Program-made: the position numbers and the translations under genes
In this document: in pieces, positions 14,416 through 21,195 of the stretch
Layout of the letters: every line of letters starts with the position of its first letter
How positions within the stretch are numbered: position 1 is the first letter of the stretch
Origin: Chloroflexota bacterium
GTDB lineage: Bacteria > Chloroflexota > Anaerolineae > Anaerolineales > Anaerolineaceae
NCBI GenBank assembly: GCA_029777225.1
Contig: JAKOSR010000172.1
Location: forward strand, 1-21,195
DNA length: 21,195 nucleotides
Reading direction: 5' to 3'
Notes under the pieces: model-generated
The model's input: only the letters and a program-made list of their open reading frames with translations
The model's database searches: none
What the model was told of the DNA's origin: nothing

Positions 14416-15843
14416 TTATTGGGCAGGCAGAACAGGCAGGTCGCCGCAGCGGGAGGCGTAGTCACCAACGAGCGTGCAGGGGACACCGAGTTCGTCGTAC
14501 TTGGAGACGTAGACAGTCTCGAAGAAGTGATATTCGTTAATACCGTCGCCGTCCAGGTCAGGATTGAGGTTGACCAGCTTGAGGATGTTCATCGGCTGTT
14601 CGCAGACGTGGTCCTCGGGGCGGATGTGGTAGGTGCCCTTGGGACCTTCGAAGGTCAGGCCTTCGAGGGCGGGGATCATGGCATCACCAGAGGCATCGCC
14701 ACCGGTTTTCTCGAGGGCGGAGGCCAGGGCGATGGCGGAAGCCATGCCACCAGCGGTGAACAGGTCAGGATAGGCATTGTAAGCCGCGTCCGCTTCGCCC
14801 TTGTAGGTTTCGAAGTGATTCTCGACCAGCCAATCGTTGACAGGATTATTGGGGACGGTGTAGTGGTAGACGTTCAGACCAACCTGGCCAAGTACTTCCT
14901 CGCCAAAGACGGCGGTGAAGGAGGCGTTATCGCCGAAGCCAGTACCAACGGTCATACTCTCGAGGGCGCCCGCGTCGGCGAGGGCCTGGAAGAGGGTGAT
15001 GTAGCCGGTTCCGGACCAGGTCAGGAACAGGTTCTTGGCGCCGCTATCCATAGCCTGCTGCACGTAGGGGCTGAAGTCGGTGGTCTCGAAGGGGGCAGCG
15101 ATTTCAGCAATCAGTTCGCCACCGAATTTTTCGACAGAGTACTTGAGGGCCGCATTGGAACCCTGGCCGAAGGCATTGTCGACATAGATGTGGGCGAAGG
15201 AGGGTCCAACGTTTTCCACAAGGTACTTGGCGATGATGAGGGTGTCATCGAAGCTGGTGCGGGAGGTGCGGAACACGTAGGGGTTAAAGTAGGCGCCGGT
15301 CGTGTAGTAAGAGGCGGCGGGATCGACCATGAGGATAATCTTGTTCTCGAGGGCGACGTTGGTGAGGGCGATGGCGCTGGCGGAGGACACAGGACCCTGC
15401 AGCAGTTCAACACCGTCTTTTTCAATCAGTTCGAGGGCCAGGGAAACGGCCTTCTCGGGATTACCTTCGTCGTCTTTGACGATGACTTCCACGGGGCGGT
15501 TGGCGATGATGTAACGGCCCTGGTCGTCGGTTTTACCACCAGACATGTACTTGAGGCCCATCTGGAAACCGCGCTGCTGCTGCAGGCCGTAGAGGGCCAT
15601 GGCACCAGACATCATACCGATTTGGCCAATCTTCAGGACTGGGCCGAGTTCGGCAACGGGCGCCTCGGTCGGGGCTTCGGTTGGGGCTTCAGTCGGGGCT
15701 TCGGTCACGACAGGGGCCTCGGTTGGGGCTTCGGTTGGGGCTTCGGTGGGAGCCTGGGTGGGTTCAACAGTCTGAACACAACCGCTCAACACCAACGCCG
15801 CCACCAACAGCATTGAAACAATAAACGCAAACGACTTTTTCAT
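14416..15843 (-). CDS. livK: Solute-binding lipoprotein of the Liv-type importer
   Basis: A 475-residue lipoprotein with a type I periplasmic-binding fold (LivJ/LivK, Peripla_BP_6). It has a basic start (MKKS), a hydrophobic segment and a lipobox, LVLSGC, with Cys22 as the lipid-modified residue. A flexible linker of TEAP repeats follows to about residue 61. The binding domain then begins with LKIGQIGMMSGAMALYGLQQQRGFQMG, split here as LKIGQIGMMSG and the following QQQRGF region. The start at 15843 has AAGGAG directly upstream; the longer form from 15888 would put 15 non-signal-like residues ahead of it. It captures the substrate outside the membrane and delivers it to LivHM. The gene follows the hydrolase gene after 78 bp and precedes livG by 189 bp. 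Specificity cannot be read from sequence; the CoA-enzyme context suggests an organic acid. Confidence 0.92.
   Translation of the reverse strand: MKKSFAFIVSMLLVAALVLSGCVQTVEPTQAPTEAPTEAPTEAPVVTEAPTEAPTEAPTEAPVAELGPVLKIGQIGMMSGAMALYGLQQQRGFQMGLKYMSGGKTDDQGRYIIANRPVEVIVKDDEGNPEKAVSLALELIEKDGVELLQGPVSSASAIALTNVALENKIILMVDPAASYYTTGAYFNPYVFRTSRTSFDDTLIIAKYLVENVGPSFAHIYVDNAFGQGSNAALKYSVEKFGGELIAEIAAPFETTDFSPYVQQAMDSGAKNLFLTWSGTGYITLFQALADAGALESMTVGTGFGDNASFTAVFGEEVLGQVGLNVYHYTVPNNPVNDWLVENHFETYKGEADAAYNAYPDLFTAGGMASAIALASALEKTGGDASGDAMIPALEGLTFEGPKGTYHIRPEDHVCEQPMNILKLVNLNPDLDGDGINEYHFFETVYVSKYDELGVPCTLVGDYASRCGDLPVLPAQ
15655..15765. repeat. 12-bp coding repeats for the TEAP linker
   Basis: The plus strand shows about eight copies of a 12-bp unit close to GGGGCTTCGGTT, encoding Ala-Pro-Thr-Glu on the minus strand. 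One interruption (gtcacgaca) encodes the VVTEAP break. Such repeats can gain or lose units by slippage without changing the frame, so linker length may vary between strains. Confidence 0.85.
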
Positions 15844-15921
15844 TTTTCTCCTTAAAAATAGTGTTTGTTGTTGGCAAGGCAAGGGCAACTTTGGTGGAAG
15901 CCCTGGGCCCTGATCCTCACA

Positions 15922-16722
15922 TTAGTTGGCTCCATGCTTGAGTACGAAACCCAGCAGGAGGGTGTTTAGCGCATCCGGTTTGTCCAGGCAGAGGGCGTGG
16001 CCGGCACCGGGCACAACCATGTATTCCGCCTGGGGGATGCGGGCCGTCATGATTTCCGCGTAACGCCGGCCCTTGATTAGGTCTTCCTCTCCCACCGCGA
16101 TGAGCGTGGGGCACTTGATTTCAGAAAGACGGTCCGTGATGTTGTAACTGGCAAAGCTATCCATCATGCTGATGAAGGAAGGCATGTCCAGCCGGCTGTA
16201 CGCGGCAACAGAGGCGTCGATGTAGGCCTGGTTGGCGGCCATCCAACCCTCGGAAAAGTTCATGTGCACGGACGTGCGCAGGAGCAGTTCCGGGTCGTTG
16301 CGTTCAGCAGCCATGCGCCAGGGGTAGGTTTGGGCCTTCAGGAAAGGAGGCACCTCGGAGACACCGTCAATCACAAGCAAGGATTGCGTCCGTTCGGGAT
16401 AGCGCAGCGCGAAAACCAGGCTGATTTCGGAGCCATACGAGATGCCGCCGATGTGGGCTTTTTGGATGCCCAGGGCATCCAGGAGGCCGGCCAGATCGTC
16501 CGCGTGCTGTTCCATGTTGTATGGGCCGGCGGGATGGTCGGACTGCCACATGCCGCGGCAATCGTAGAGCAAAACGTGCAGGTGCTTTTCCAAAACGCGC
16601 GTTTGCAGCGCCCAGCTGGCGGTGCTCATCATGATGCCGTTGGACAGCACCAGTACGTCGCCATCCTCCGGGCCATGGAGCTCGTAATACAGGTTAATCC
16701 CGTTGACTAGGACTTTGGGCAA
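15922..16722 (-). CDS. Alpha/beta hydrolase, enol-lactonase/thioesterase-like
   Basis: A 266-residue alpha/beta hydrolase. Ser95 is in the nucleophile elbow GGISYGS, with Asp214 in GEEDL and His242 in GAGHAL. The oxyanion region is SNGIMMSTASW at 27-37, similar to 3-oxoadipate enol-lactonase (PcaD) and related C-C or ester hydrolases rather than to lipases. It begins with a TTG codon: AAGGAG, overlapping the stop codon of the upstream gene, is 7 nt before it, and the first residues (MPKVLVNGINLYYELHG) match the normal family start. There is no signal peptide. Lying 11 bp behind the DUF35 gene, it is likely to act on an intermediate of the CoA-ester pathway, such as a thioester, lactone or diketone; this is inference. 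Confidence 0.88.
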   Translation of the reverse strand: MPKVLVNGINLYYELHGPEDGDVLVLSNGIMMSTASWALQTRVLEKHLHVLLYDCRGMWQSDHPAGPYNMEQHADDLAGLLDALGIQKAHIGGISYGSEISLVFALRYPERTQSLLVIDGVSEVPPFLKAQTYPWRMAAERNDPELLLRTSVHMNFSEGWMAANQAYIDASVAAYSRLDMPSFISMMDSFASYNITDRLSEIKCPTLIAVGEEDLIKGRRYAEIMTARIPQAEYMVVPGAGHALCLDKPDALNTLLLGFVLKHGAN

Positions 16723-16733
16723 GGGGCCTCTCC

Positions 16734-17150
16734 TTAGGCCGGCTCGAAAGCCAGGACTTTCTTACGCTTGTCTTCGGGTCCGCGTTCGACAACCGTCTTG
16801 CGGACTGGCATCCCAATCTTAATTTTACCCGGATCGGCCAGGTCCAGCCCGACGATTTGAGCGCTGATGCGCGGCCCTTCTTCAAGGGCAACGATGCCCA
16901 CGCAATAGGGGTTTTTGGCGTTGTAGCCGGCTTCGACCATTTCGGTGGGCGGGACATAGATGACGGTGAAAGTCGCCAGTGTGCCGAAGCCACTGAATTC
17001 AATTTGCTCGGCCTGGTCTGAATGGCACACCCGGCAAATCAGGCGCTGGGGGATGCTGACATGGCCGCAGTCTTTGCAGCGCGAGCCGATGAGAACATCC
17101 TGGTGGATTGCGTTATAAAAGGCCTTGGATTCCAGATTGCATTCGGCCAT
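16734..17150 (-). CDS. DUF35 zinc-ribbon/OB-fold protein, thiolase partner
   Basis: A 138-residue protein with an N-terminal rubredoxin-like zinc ribbon (C25, C28, C39, C42 in RCKDCGH...ICRVCHS). An OB-fold follows from about 50, including GFGTLATFTVIYVPP and KNPYCVGIVALEEGPRI. Known DUF35 proteins bind acyl-CoA and bridge thiolases to partner enzymes, as in the archaeal acetoacetyl-CoA thiolase/HMG-CoA synthase complex, the benzylsuccinate-pathway thiolase and steroid side-chain aldolases. The start at 17150 was chosen because AAGGAG lies 7 nt upstream and it leaves a 1-bp gap to the thiolase stop; the longer form from 17222 reads back through the thiolase gene. The neighbouring thiolase is its obvious partner. 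Confidence 0.92.
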   Translation of the reverse strand: MAECNLESKAFYNAIHQDVLIGSRCKDCGHVSIPQRLICRVCHSDQAEQIEFSGFGTLATFTVIYVPPTEMVEAGYNAKNPYCVGIVALEEGPRISAQIVGLDLADPGKIKIGMPVRKTVVERGPEDKRKKVLAFEPA

Positions 17151-17151
17151 G

Positions 17152-18414
17152 TTAACTCCTTCGCTCAAAGATATGCACAACGCAAGTCTGGCCTGTGCCG
17201 CCGACGTTGTGGGTGAGGCCAACGGTTGGGCGGGGGGTCAGTTGACGCCCGCCGGCCAGTCCGTTTAGCTGTTTCCACATTTCAACCACCTGGGCCACCC
17301 CGGAGGCACCCACTGGATGCCCCTTGGCTTTTAGGCCACCGCTGGTGTTGACCGGGTGCTTGCCGTCGCGGGCGGTTTCGCCGGCCATGGCGGCTTTCCA
17401 GCCCTCACCGCGGGGGAAGAAGCCCAAATCCTCGGTGGCCATCACTTCCGCGATGGTGAAGCAATCGTGCACTTCGGCGAAATCGATATCGTCGGGGGTC
17501 AGACCGGCCATTTCGTAGGCCTGGGCCGCGGCGTGGGCGGCAGAGGGGACGCTGCTGAGCGAATCGCGCTCAGCCAGGGCGCCATCGCTGGCCTGGCCGG
17601 CGCCAATGATGTAAATCGGGTGGTCGGTGTACTTTTGGGCGAGCTCCTCGCTGACCAGCAGGACAGCGGCAGCACCGTCGGAGACGGGGGAGCAATCGAA
17701 CAGGCGCAGTGGCCAGGCAATCATGGGGTTGGCCTTGGGGTCCTTCATGAAGGCCATCTCGTCAGCCCACTCGGGGATGGGCAGGCCCTTTTGGGCGGCC
17801 TTGGCCTTCTTGGAAGCCATGACGTCGCTGATGCGCTGACCGAACTGGGCTTTTTCATTCAAGGCGCCGTTTTCATGGTTCTTGATGCCAACTTTCAGGA
17901 GGGCGTCGGGGTCCGCGTGATATTGGTCCAGGTAGGCTGTGGCCATGCTGGCGTAAAAGCCAGGGAAGGTGAAACCGGCGGGGACTTCGAACATCGTATC
18001 GGCAGCCAGGGCCAGGGCGTCGGTGACGCGGGCGGCTGAAAGGTCGGTCATCTTTTCAAGACCGCCGACCAGGACGACGTCGCATTGGCCGGAGGCGATG
18101 GCCAAAACAGCCTGGCGCAGGGCAACCCCACCGCTGGCGCAGGCGTCTTCAATGCGCATGCTGGCCACCGGGGATAAACCCACCCAGCTGGCCACGATGG
18201 GGGCGAGATGGGCCTGGTTTTCAAAATGGTCTGAGCTGAAATTGCCCATGTAGAAGGCTTCGATCTCTTTGGGATCGAAACCATTCTGAACGGACTGCTT
18301 GAGCTCCTGGTACGCTTCCACAAACAGGTCGCGCGAGTGCTTTTCGGGGAAGGCGCCAAACTTGCTCATACCTACACCGACAACTGCGACCCCGCGAGAG
18401 AGTTTTTTCGTCAT
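17152..18414 (-). CDS. SCP2-type thiolase
   Basis: A 420-residue thiolase-family enzyme that forms or cleaves 3-oxoacyl-CoA with CoA. The nucleophile is Cys92 in EDACASGG. HDCF (H316, C318) is the motif that marks the SCP2/SCP-x branch, and GHPVGASG contains His366. The usual C-terminal CxG of classical thiolases is replaced by GGTGQTC (Cys411), as expected in this branch. The N-terminal VVGVGMSKFG is typical. Length is normal, and SD AAAAGGA precedes the ATG. It directly precedes the DUF35 gene, and SCP2-type thiolases commonly need such a partner. Whether it runs in the cleaving (degradative) or condensing direction cannot be told from sequence. Confidence 0.93.
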   Translation of the reverse strand: MTKKLSRGVAVVGVGMSKFGAFPEKHSRDLFVEAYQELKQSVQNGFDPKEIEAFYMGNFSSDHFENQAHLAPIVASWVGLSPVASMRIEDACASGGVALRQAVLAIASGQCDVVLVGGLEKMTDLSAARVTDALALAADTMFEVPAGFTFPGFYASMATAYLDQYHADPDALLKVGIKNHENGALNEKAQFGQRISDVMASKKAKAAQKGLPIPEWADEMAFMKDPKANPMIAWPLRLFDCSPVSDGAAAVLLVSEELAQKYTDHPIYIIGAGQASDGALAERDSLSSVPSAAHAAAQAYEMAGLTPDDIDFAEVHDCFTIAEVMATEDLGFFPRGEGWKAAMAGETARDGKHPVNTSGGLKAKGHPVGASGVAQVVEMWKQLNGLAGGRQLTPRPTVGLTHNVGGTGQTCVVHIFERRS

Positions 18415-18424
18415 GGTATTCCTT

Positions 18425-18742
18425 TTACTTTTCAGATTTGTAATAGATAACCGCGCCGGTCAGGTCGGTCGGGCGATCGTGCTCACCCGTGGCGACCAAA
18501 ATCATGCGGAGTTCGTTGCCGTTCACCTGGAACAGGCCGTGGAACTTGCCCACCAGGCCAAAATTGTGATGTGTTTGATTCATGTCAATTTCGTTGCCAT
18601 GCGTGGTGTAGGTGCCACCCGAGGTGATGGCCAGGCCATCGTAATTGGCTTCGAAAGCGCCATCCGGAAAAAACTCAAAGGTCAGGCCCGGATAGGACTG
18701 GTCGTCAGCTTCAATCCATTTGCCGATGAGGGCTTCGTCCAT
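18425..18742 (-). CDS. Small lipocalin-like beta-sheet protein
   Basis: A 105-residue protein with alternating beta-strand pattern and the opening IGKWIEADDQSYPGLTFEFFPDG (residues 6-28, written here only as the start and end of the strand pair). GKW followed by a TFEFFPDG strand is typical of small lipocalin-like or calycin domains. I see no signal peptide and no catalytic motif, and no firm family assignment is possible. It has SD GGAAGGA and lies 18 bp after the CoA-transferase and 10 bp before the thiolase, so it is co-transcribed with both. A lipocalin fold would suggest binding of a hydrophobic pathway compound or a chaperone-like role; this is inference. Confidence 0.75.
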   Translation of the reverse strand: MDEALIGKWIEADDQSYPGLTFEFFPDGAFEANYDGLAITSGGTYTTHGNEIDMNQTHHNFGLVGKFHGLFQVNGNELRMILVATGEHDRPTDLTGAVIYYKSEK

Positions 18743-18760
18743 ATCAACATCCTTCCTGGT

Positions 18761-20080
18761 TTAGAAATAGCGCTTGTCCGGCACGATGCCGAGGCGGTGG
18801 GCTTCTTCGCGAATGGATTCGCGGAAGTCGGGGTGGGCGATGTTAATCAGGGCTTCCATGCGTTTCTTGACCGAAAGGCCGCGCAATTCCGCAGTGCCAT
18901 ACTCCGTCACGATGGTATCAACATCCTGGCTGGGGACGGTGACGCCGGAGCCGGGGGCCAGGGTGGGGACGATGGTGGAAATGGTGCCGTTCTTGGCTGT
19001 GGAGCGCAGGGCGATGATGCCGCGCCCGCCCTTGGACATTTGCGCGCCGCGGTGGGTATCGAGCTGGCCACCCGTACCGCTGAAATGGCGCGTGCCAAGG
19101 CTTTGGGAGCAGACCTGGCCGAGGATATCCACCTGGATGGCGGTGTTGATGGAAATCATCTTATAGTTTTGACCGATGACGTAGGGGTCATTGACGTAAC
19201 TGCCGCGCATGATGAGGACATCCGGGTTGTGGTCCATGAAATCGTAGAGGGACTGGGAACCAAGCGCGAAGGTGGCCACGAACTTGCCGGGGTGCAGGGT
19301 TTTGAAGCTGTTGTCCACAGCGCCACTTTCGCAGAGCTTGTAAACACCATCCACGAGCAATTCGGTGTGGATGCCGAGGTGGCGGCGGTCGGCGATGAAG
19401 CCGGCGATTGCGGTCGGCATGCCGCCGATGCCAAGCTGGAGGGTGCAGCCGTCTTCGATGTAGTTGGCAATGAAGCGGCCAATTTTTTCTTCAATCTCAG
19501 TGGGGACGTCCGTGCCGGTTGTGACCAGGTCGGTATCGTACTCCACGAAATAGTCGGCCAGGGACAGGGGAATGACGGTATCCCCTTCGGTCCAGGGCAG
19601 CTTGCGGTTGACTTCCAAAACCACCAGGTCCGCTGCGTCAATCAGTTCGCGTTCAACCACCGCGCCCAGGGAGATGGACACGTAGCCATTCTCATTGGGC
19701 GGCGTGCAGGTGCCCAAAAAGACGTTCAGCTTGCCCCCGGTTCCATACAGCTTGTCCTGGGCGGCTAGGTGGAGGTTATTGGGCGTGTAGGAGACACGCC
19801 CTTCAGGATGAACTTTCCTATCAGGAGCGCCATAAAACCAGTTTTCATTGAAGAAATGCCCGTCCATCTCCGGCTGCATGAAAATGTCGTAGGCCCGCAT
19901 GGGCAGGCAGGTCCACAGGGTGACGTTTTCGAGCCGTTCCGCCTGTTTGGCCATTTCGCCCAGCAACCCAACAGGTTCGGAGGCGGCAATGCCGATGCCA
20001 ACCGTTTGGTTGGACTGAAGCATGCCGACGGCTTCTTCCAGCGAGATTAGTTTGCTTTTGTACTCATCCAATGGATTCAT
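18761..20080 (-). CDS. Acetyl-CoA hydrolase/transferase family protein (4-hydroxybutyrate CoA-transferase-like)
   Basis: A 439-residue family I CoA-transferase, of the class that includes 4-hydroxybutyrate, butyrate and succinate CoA-transferases. The likely catalytic Glu240 is in IHTELLVDG, where these enzymes form a glutamyl-CoA thioester. The Gly-rich loop QLGIGGMPTAIA is at 215-226, and GTGGQLD near 330 lies at the CoA site. NPDFRESI-like HPDFRESI near the C-terminus is also family-typical. It would move CoA from acetyl-CoA or another donor to the pathway's acid, activating it without spending ATP. It lies 21 bp after the KAS III-like gene. The CoA acceptor is unknown, and hydrolase activity is the alternative. 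Confidence 0.9.
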   Translation of the reverse strand: MNPLDEYKSKLISLEEAVGMLQSNQTVGIGIAASEPVGLLGEMAKQAERLENVTLWTCLPMRAYDIFMQPEMDGHFFNENWFYGAPDRKVHPEGRVSYTPNNLHLAAQDKLYGTGGKLNVFLGTCTPPNENGYVSISLGAVVERELIDAADLVVLEVNRKLPWTEGDTVIPLSLADYFVEYDTDLVTTGTDVPTEIEEKIGRFIANYIEDGCTLQLGIGGMPTAIAGFIADRRHLGIHTELLVDGVYKLCESGAVDNSFKTLHPGKFVATFALGSQSLYDFMDHNPDVLIMRGSYVNDPYVIGQNYKMISINTAIQVDILGQVCSQSLGTRHFSGTGGQLDTHRGAQMSKGGRGIIALRSTAKNGTISTIVPTLAPGSGVTVPSQDVDTIVTEYGTAELRGLSVKKRMEALINIAHPDFRESIREEAHRLGIVPDKRYF

Positions 20081-20101
20081 GTCGCTCCAGTATCTTGGCG
20101 G

Positions 20102-21109
20102 TTATGGCATGATGTAGCAGGTGGCTGCCTGGTTGTAACCAACGCCAGACCCGCAGAACACAACGCGCATTCCGGATTTAATCTTGCCTTCCTGGATGGC
20201 ATCGTGGAAAGCTATCGGGAGGCAGGCCGAACCCATGTAGCCCCACTTGTCCATGACATGGTGGGCTTTTTCAACGGGCAGACCGAGGTTATCCATCACG
20301 AGCTTGATGCTGTTAATGTTCACCTGGGTGAAGATGATATGGTCGATTTCCTGCAGGTCAAAGCCACCATTGGCGGCGCACTCGCGCACGCGGGCAGGCC
20401 AGCCTTCGTGGTTGACGGTGGGCGGGAAGGGGGTAACCAATTTCACCTTGGTGCGGCCGGCTTCCACGCTTTCAACCGTGGCGGGCTCGTAGGTGCCACC
20501 GGAGTAGATACCCCAATGCTTGTGATAAGAGCCATCGGCCTTGATGGAAGTGGAGATGTAGCCGGGTTTATCGGAAGCACCCACCACGGCCGCGCCGGCA
20601 CCATCGCCATAGAAGAAGGCGGTGACGTCGTGCTTGTTATCCGCGAGCTTGTGCATCATGTACGCGCCGATGACCAGGATATATTTCATGTGTGGGTTGA
20701 CGGCTATCAAACCCGCGGCCTGGGCCATCGCGGTGGGGAAGGAGGCGCAGGCGCAGCCCACGTCCCAGGTGCCGGCGTTGACGCAGCCCAACTTGTATTG
20801 CGTGACCACCGAGGTGGCGGGGGTGATGTAATCGGGGCTGTCGGTGCCAACGATGACCAGGTCGATGTCTTCCGGCTTCAGGCCAGCGTTGGCGATGGCC
20901 GCTTTGCCGGCTTCGGCAGCGAGGTCGCTGGTCGCCCAGTCTTCGGGGGCGTAGAAGCGGGTCCTGATGCCACTGCTGGCTTCAAACTTACCCACCACTT
21001 CCGCGAGCTTGGGGCTGACTTCCCCCATCCAGCTGGCAAAGGTGGCGTTGGTGATTTCATTTTCCGGGATGTACATTCCGGTGCCAATAATTGTCGCGTA
21101 TCGGGCCAT
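20102..21109 (-). CDS. KAS III-like (FabH/thiolase-superfamily) acyltransferase lacking His and Asn
   Basis: A 335-residue protein with the normal FabH length and layout: start YATIIGTGMYIPENEIT, then SSGIRTRFYAPED, DVGCACASF with the nucleophile Cys121, YGDGAGAAVV at 168-177, and the end CGSGVGYNQAATCYI. In my hand alignment to FabH, the PHQAN motif reads FTQVN (260-264), so the catalytic His becomes Thr261. The GNTSAAS motif reads GYMGSAC, so the catalytic Asn becomes Tyr291. Those two residues drive decarboxylation of malonyl-ACP in true KAS III. This protein is therefore more likely an acyl transferase, a non-decarboxylating condensing enzyme or a binding partner than a fatty-acid initiator. 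SD AAGAGGT precedes the ATG. It is 36 bp after the dehydrogenase. Confidence 0.85.
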   Translation of the reverse strand: MARYATIIGTGMYIPENEITNATFASWMGEVSPKLAEVVGKFEASSGIRTRFYAPEDWATSDLAAEAGKAAIANAGLKPEDIDLVIVGTDSPDYITPATSVVTQYKLGCVNAGTWDVGCACASFPTAMAQAAGLIAVNPHMKYILVIGAYMMHKLADNKHDVTAFFYGDGAGAAVVGASDKPGYISTSIKADGSYHKHWGIYSGGTYEPATVESVEAGRTKVKLVTPFPPTVNHEGWPARVRECAANGGFDLQEIDHIIFTQVNINSIKLVMDNLGLPVEKAHHVMDKWGYMGSACLPIAFHDAIQEGKIKSGMRVVFCGSGVGYNQAATCYIMP

Positions 21110-21145
21110 GATGTTACCTCTTGTGTATAAATTCCGGGTGTCCGA

Positions 21146-21195
21146 TTAGGAACCGAGAACGATGCCGCCGTCCACGCTGATAACCGCGCCGTGGA
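21146..21195 (-). CDS. Short-chain dehydrogenase/reductase, C-terminal end only
   Basis: Only the last 15 residues and the TAA are in the window; the gene continues past the right edge. The fragment reads HGAVISVDGGIVLGS, the classic C-terminus of short-chain dehydrogenases (consensus TGxxxxVDGG). The likely product is an NAD(P)-dependent 3-oxoacyl or 3-hydroxyacyl dehydrogenase, which would suit the CoA-ester enzymes encoded downstream. It ends 36 bp before the KAS III-like gene, so it is probably part of the same transcript. Confidence 0.8.
   Translation of the reverse strand, partial: HGAVISVDGGIVLGS

Noticed and set aside
14317..15816. 499-codon plus-strand reading frame opposite the binding-protein gene
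   Set aside because: It is the antisense shadow of the lipoprotein gene. It is Gly/Val/Asp-rich with no domain, and the minus-strand gene has a signal peptide, lipobox and ribosome-binding site.
15844..15921. Promoter directly upstream of the binding-protein gene (TTGCCT, 16 bp, TATTTT)
   Set aside because: The -10-like hexamer abuts the Shine-Dalgarno sequence, so transcription would begin at or after the ribosome-binding site. Read-through from the hydrolase gene is more likely.
18299..19768. 489-codon plus-strand reading frame opposite the CoA-transferase and lipocalin-like genes
   Set aside because: It crosses three good minus-strand genes and their gaps and has no recognisable domain. 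It is a by-product of codon bias.
15922..21195. Standard fatty-acid synthesis (fab) operon
   Set aside because: The KAS III-like protein lacks the decarboxylation residues, there is no acyl carrier protein or FabD, and thiolase, DUF35 and CoA-transferase genes are not part of such operons.

Overview
The window is about 21 kb of moderately GC-rich bacterial DNA in which every convincing gene lies on the minus strand. The best guess for the source is a member of the Chloroflexota, probably class Anaerolineae. That guess rests on the Thr-Glu-Ala-Pro repeat linker behind the lipobox of the solute-binding lipoprotein, on the mix of gene families, and on the iteron-like intergenic repeats. It is inference, because no rRNA or marker gene is present.

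In the direction of transcription (right to left), the main feature is one long gene cluster from the right edge to a good intrinsic terminator near 10.04 kb. It starts with the last 15 codons of a short-chain dehydrogenase. Then come a ketoacyl-synthase-III-like enzyme, a family I CoA-transferase, a small lipocalin-like protein, an SCP2-type thiolase, a DUF35 zinc-ribbon/OB-fold protein and an alpha/beta hydrolase. A complete branched-chain-type (Liv) ABC importer follows: lipoprotein, two ATPases and two permeases. The enzyme genes are 1-36 bp apart, and the importer ATPase and permease genes overlap or nearly touch. The cluster therefore looks like an uptake-plus-CoA-ester pathway for an unidentified acid. 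The importer has its own control region between the lipoprotein gene and livG: a perfect 12-bp hairpin, then a promoter-like sequence framed by an 11-bp inverted repeat.

To the left are three smaller units. A two-gene unit of unknown function (8214-9880) includes a protein with a C-terminal zinc-ribbon-like Cys cluster. A three-gene ABC exporter (5515-8005) has one ATPase and two related ABC-2 permeases. A sugar-type unit (1794-5273) holds a GPH-family symporter with a clear -10 box, a serine esterase and a PHP metallohydrolase. A lone gene for an alpha/alpha-toroid (squalene-cyclase-like) protein (446-1453) comes last.

Non-coding sequence is sparse but structured. The first 430 bp are long imperfect direct repeats carrying REP-like hairpins. 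Two copies of a repeat built from 13-14 bp CAAGTTTGCCAAC(A) units, in opposite orientation, bracket the symporter-esterase-PHP unit.

The strongest candidate for something undescribed is the CoA cluster. Its KAS III-like protein keeps the nucleophilic Cys but appears to have lost both the His and the Asn used for decarboxylative condensation. It sits with a thiolase/DUF35 pair and a dedicated importer whose LivH homologue has an inserted block of about 165 residues containing extra hydrophobic helices.
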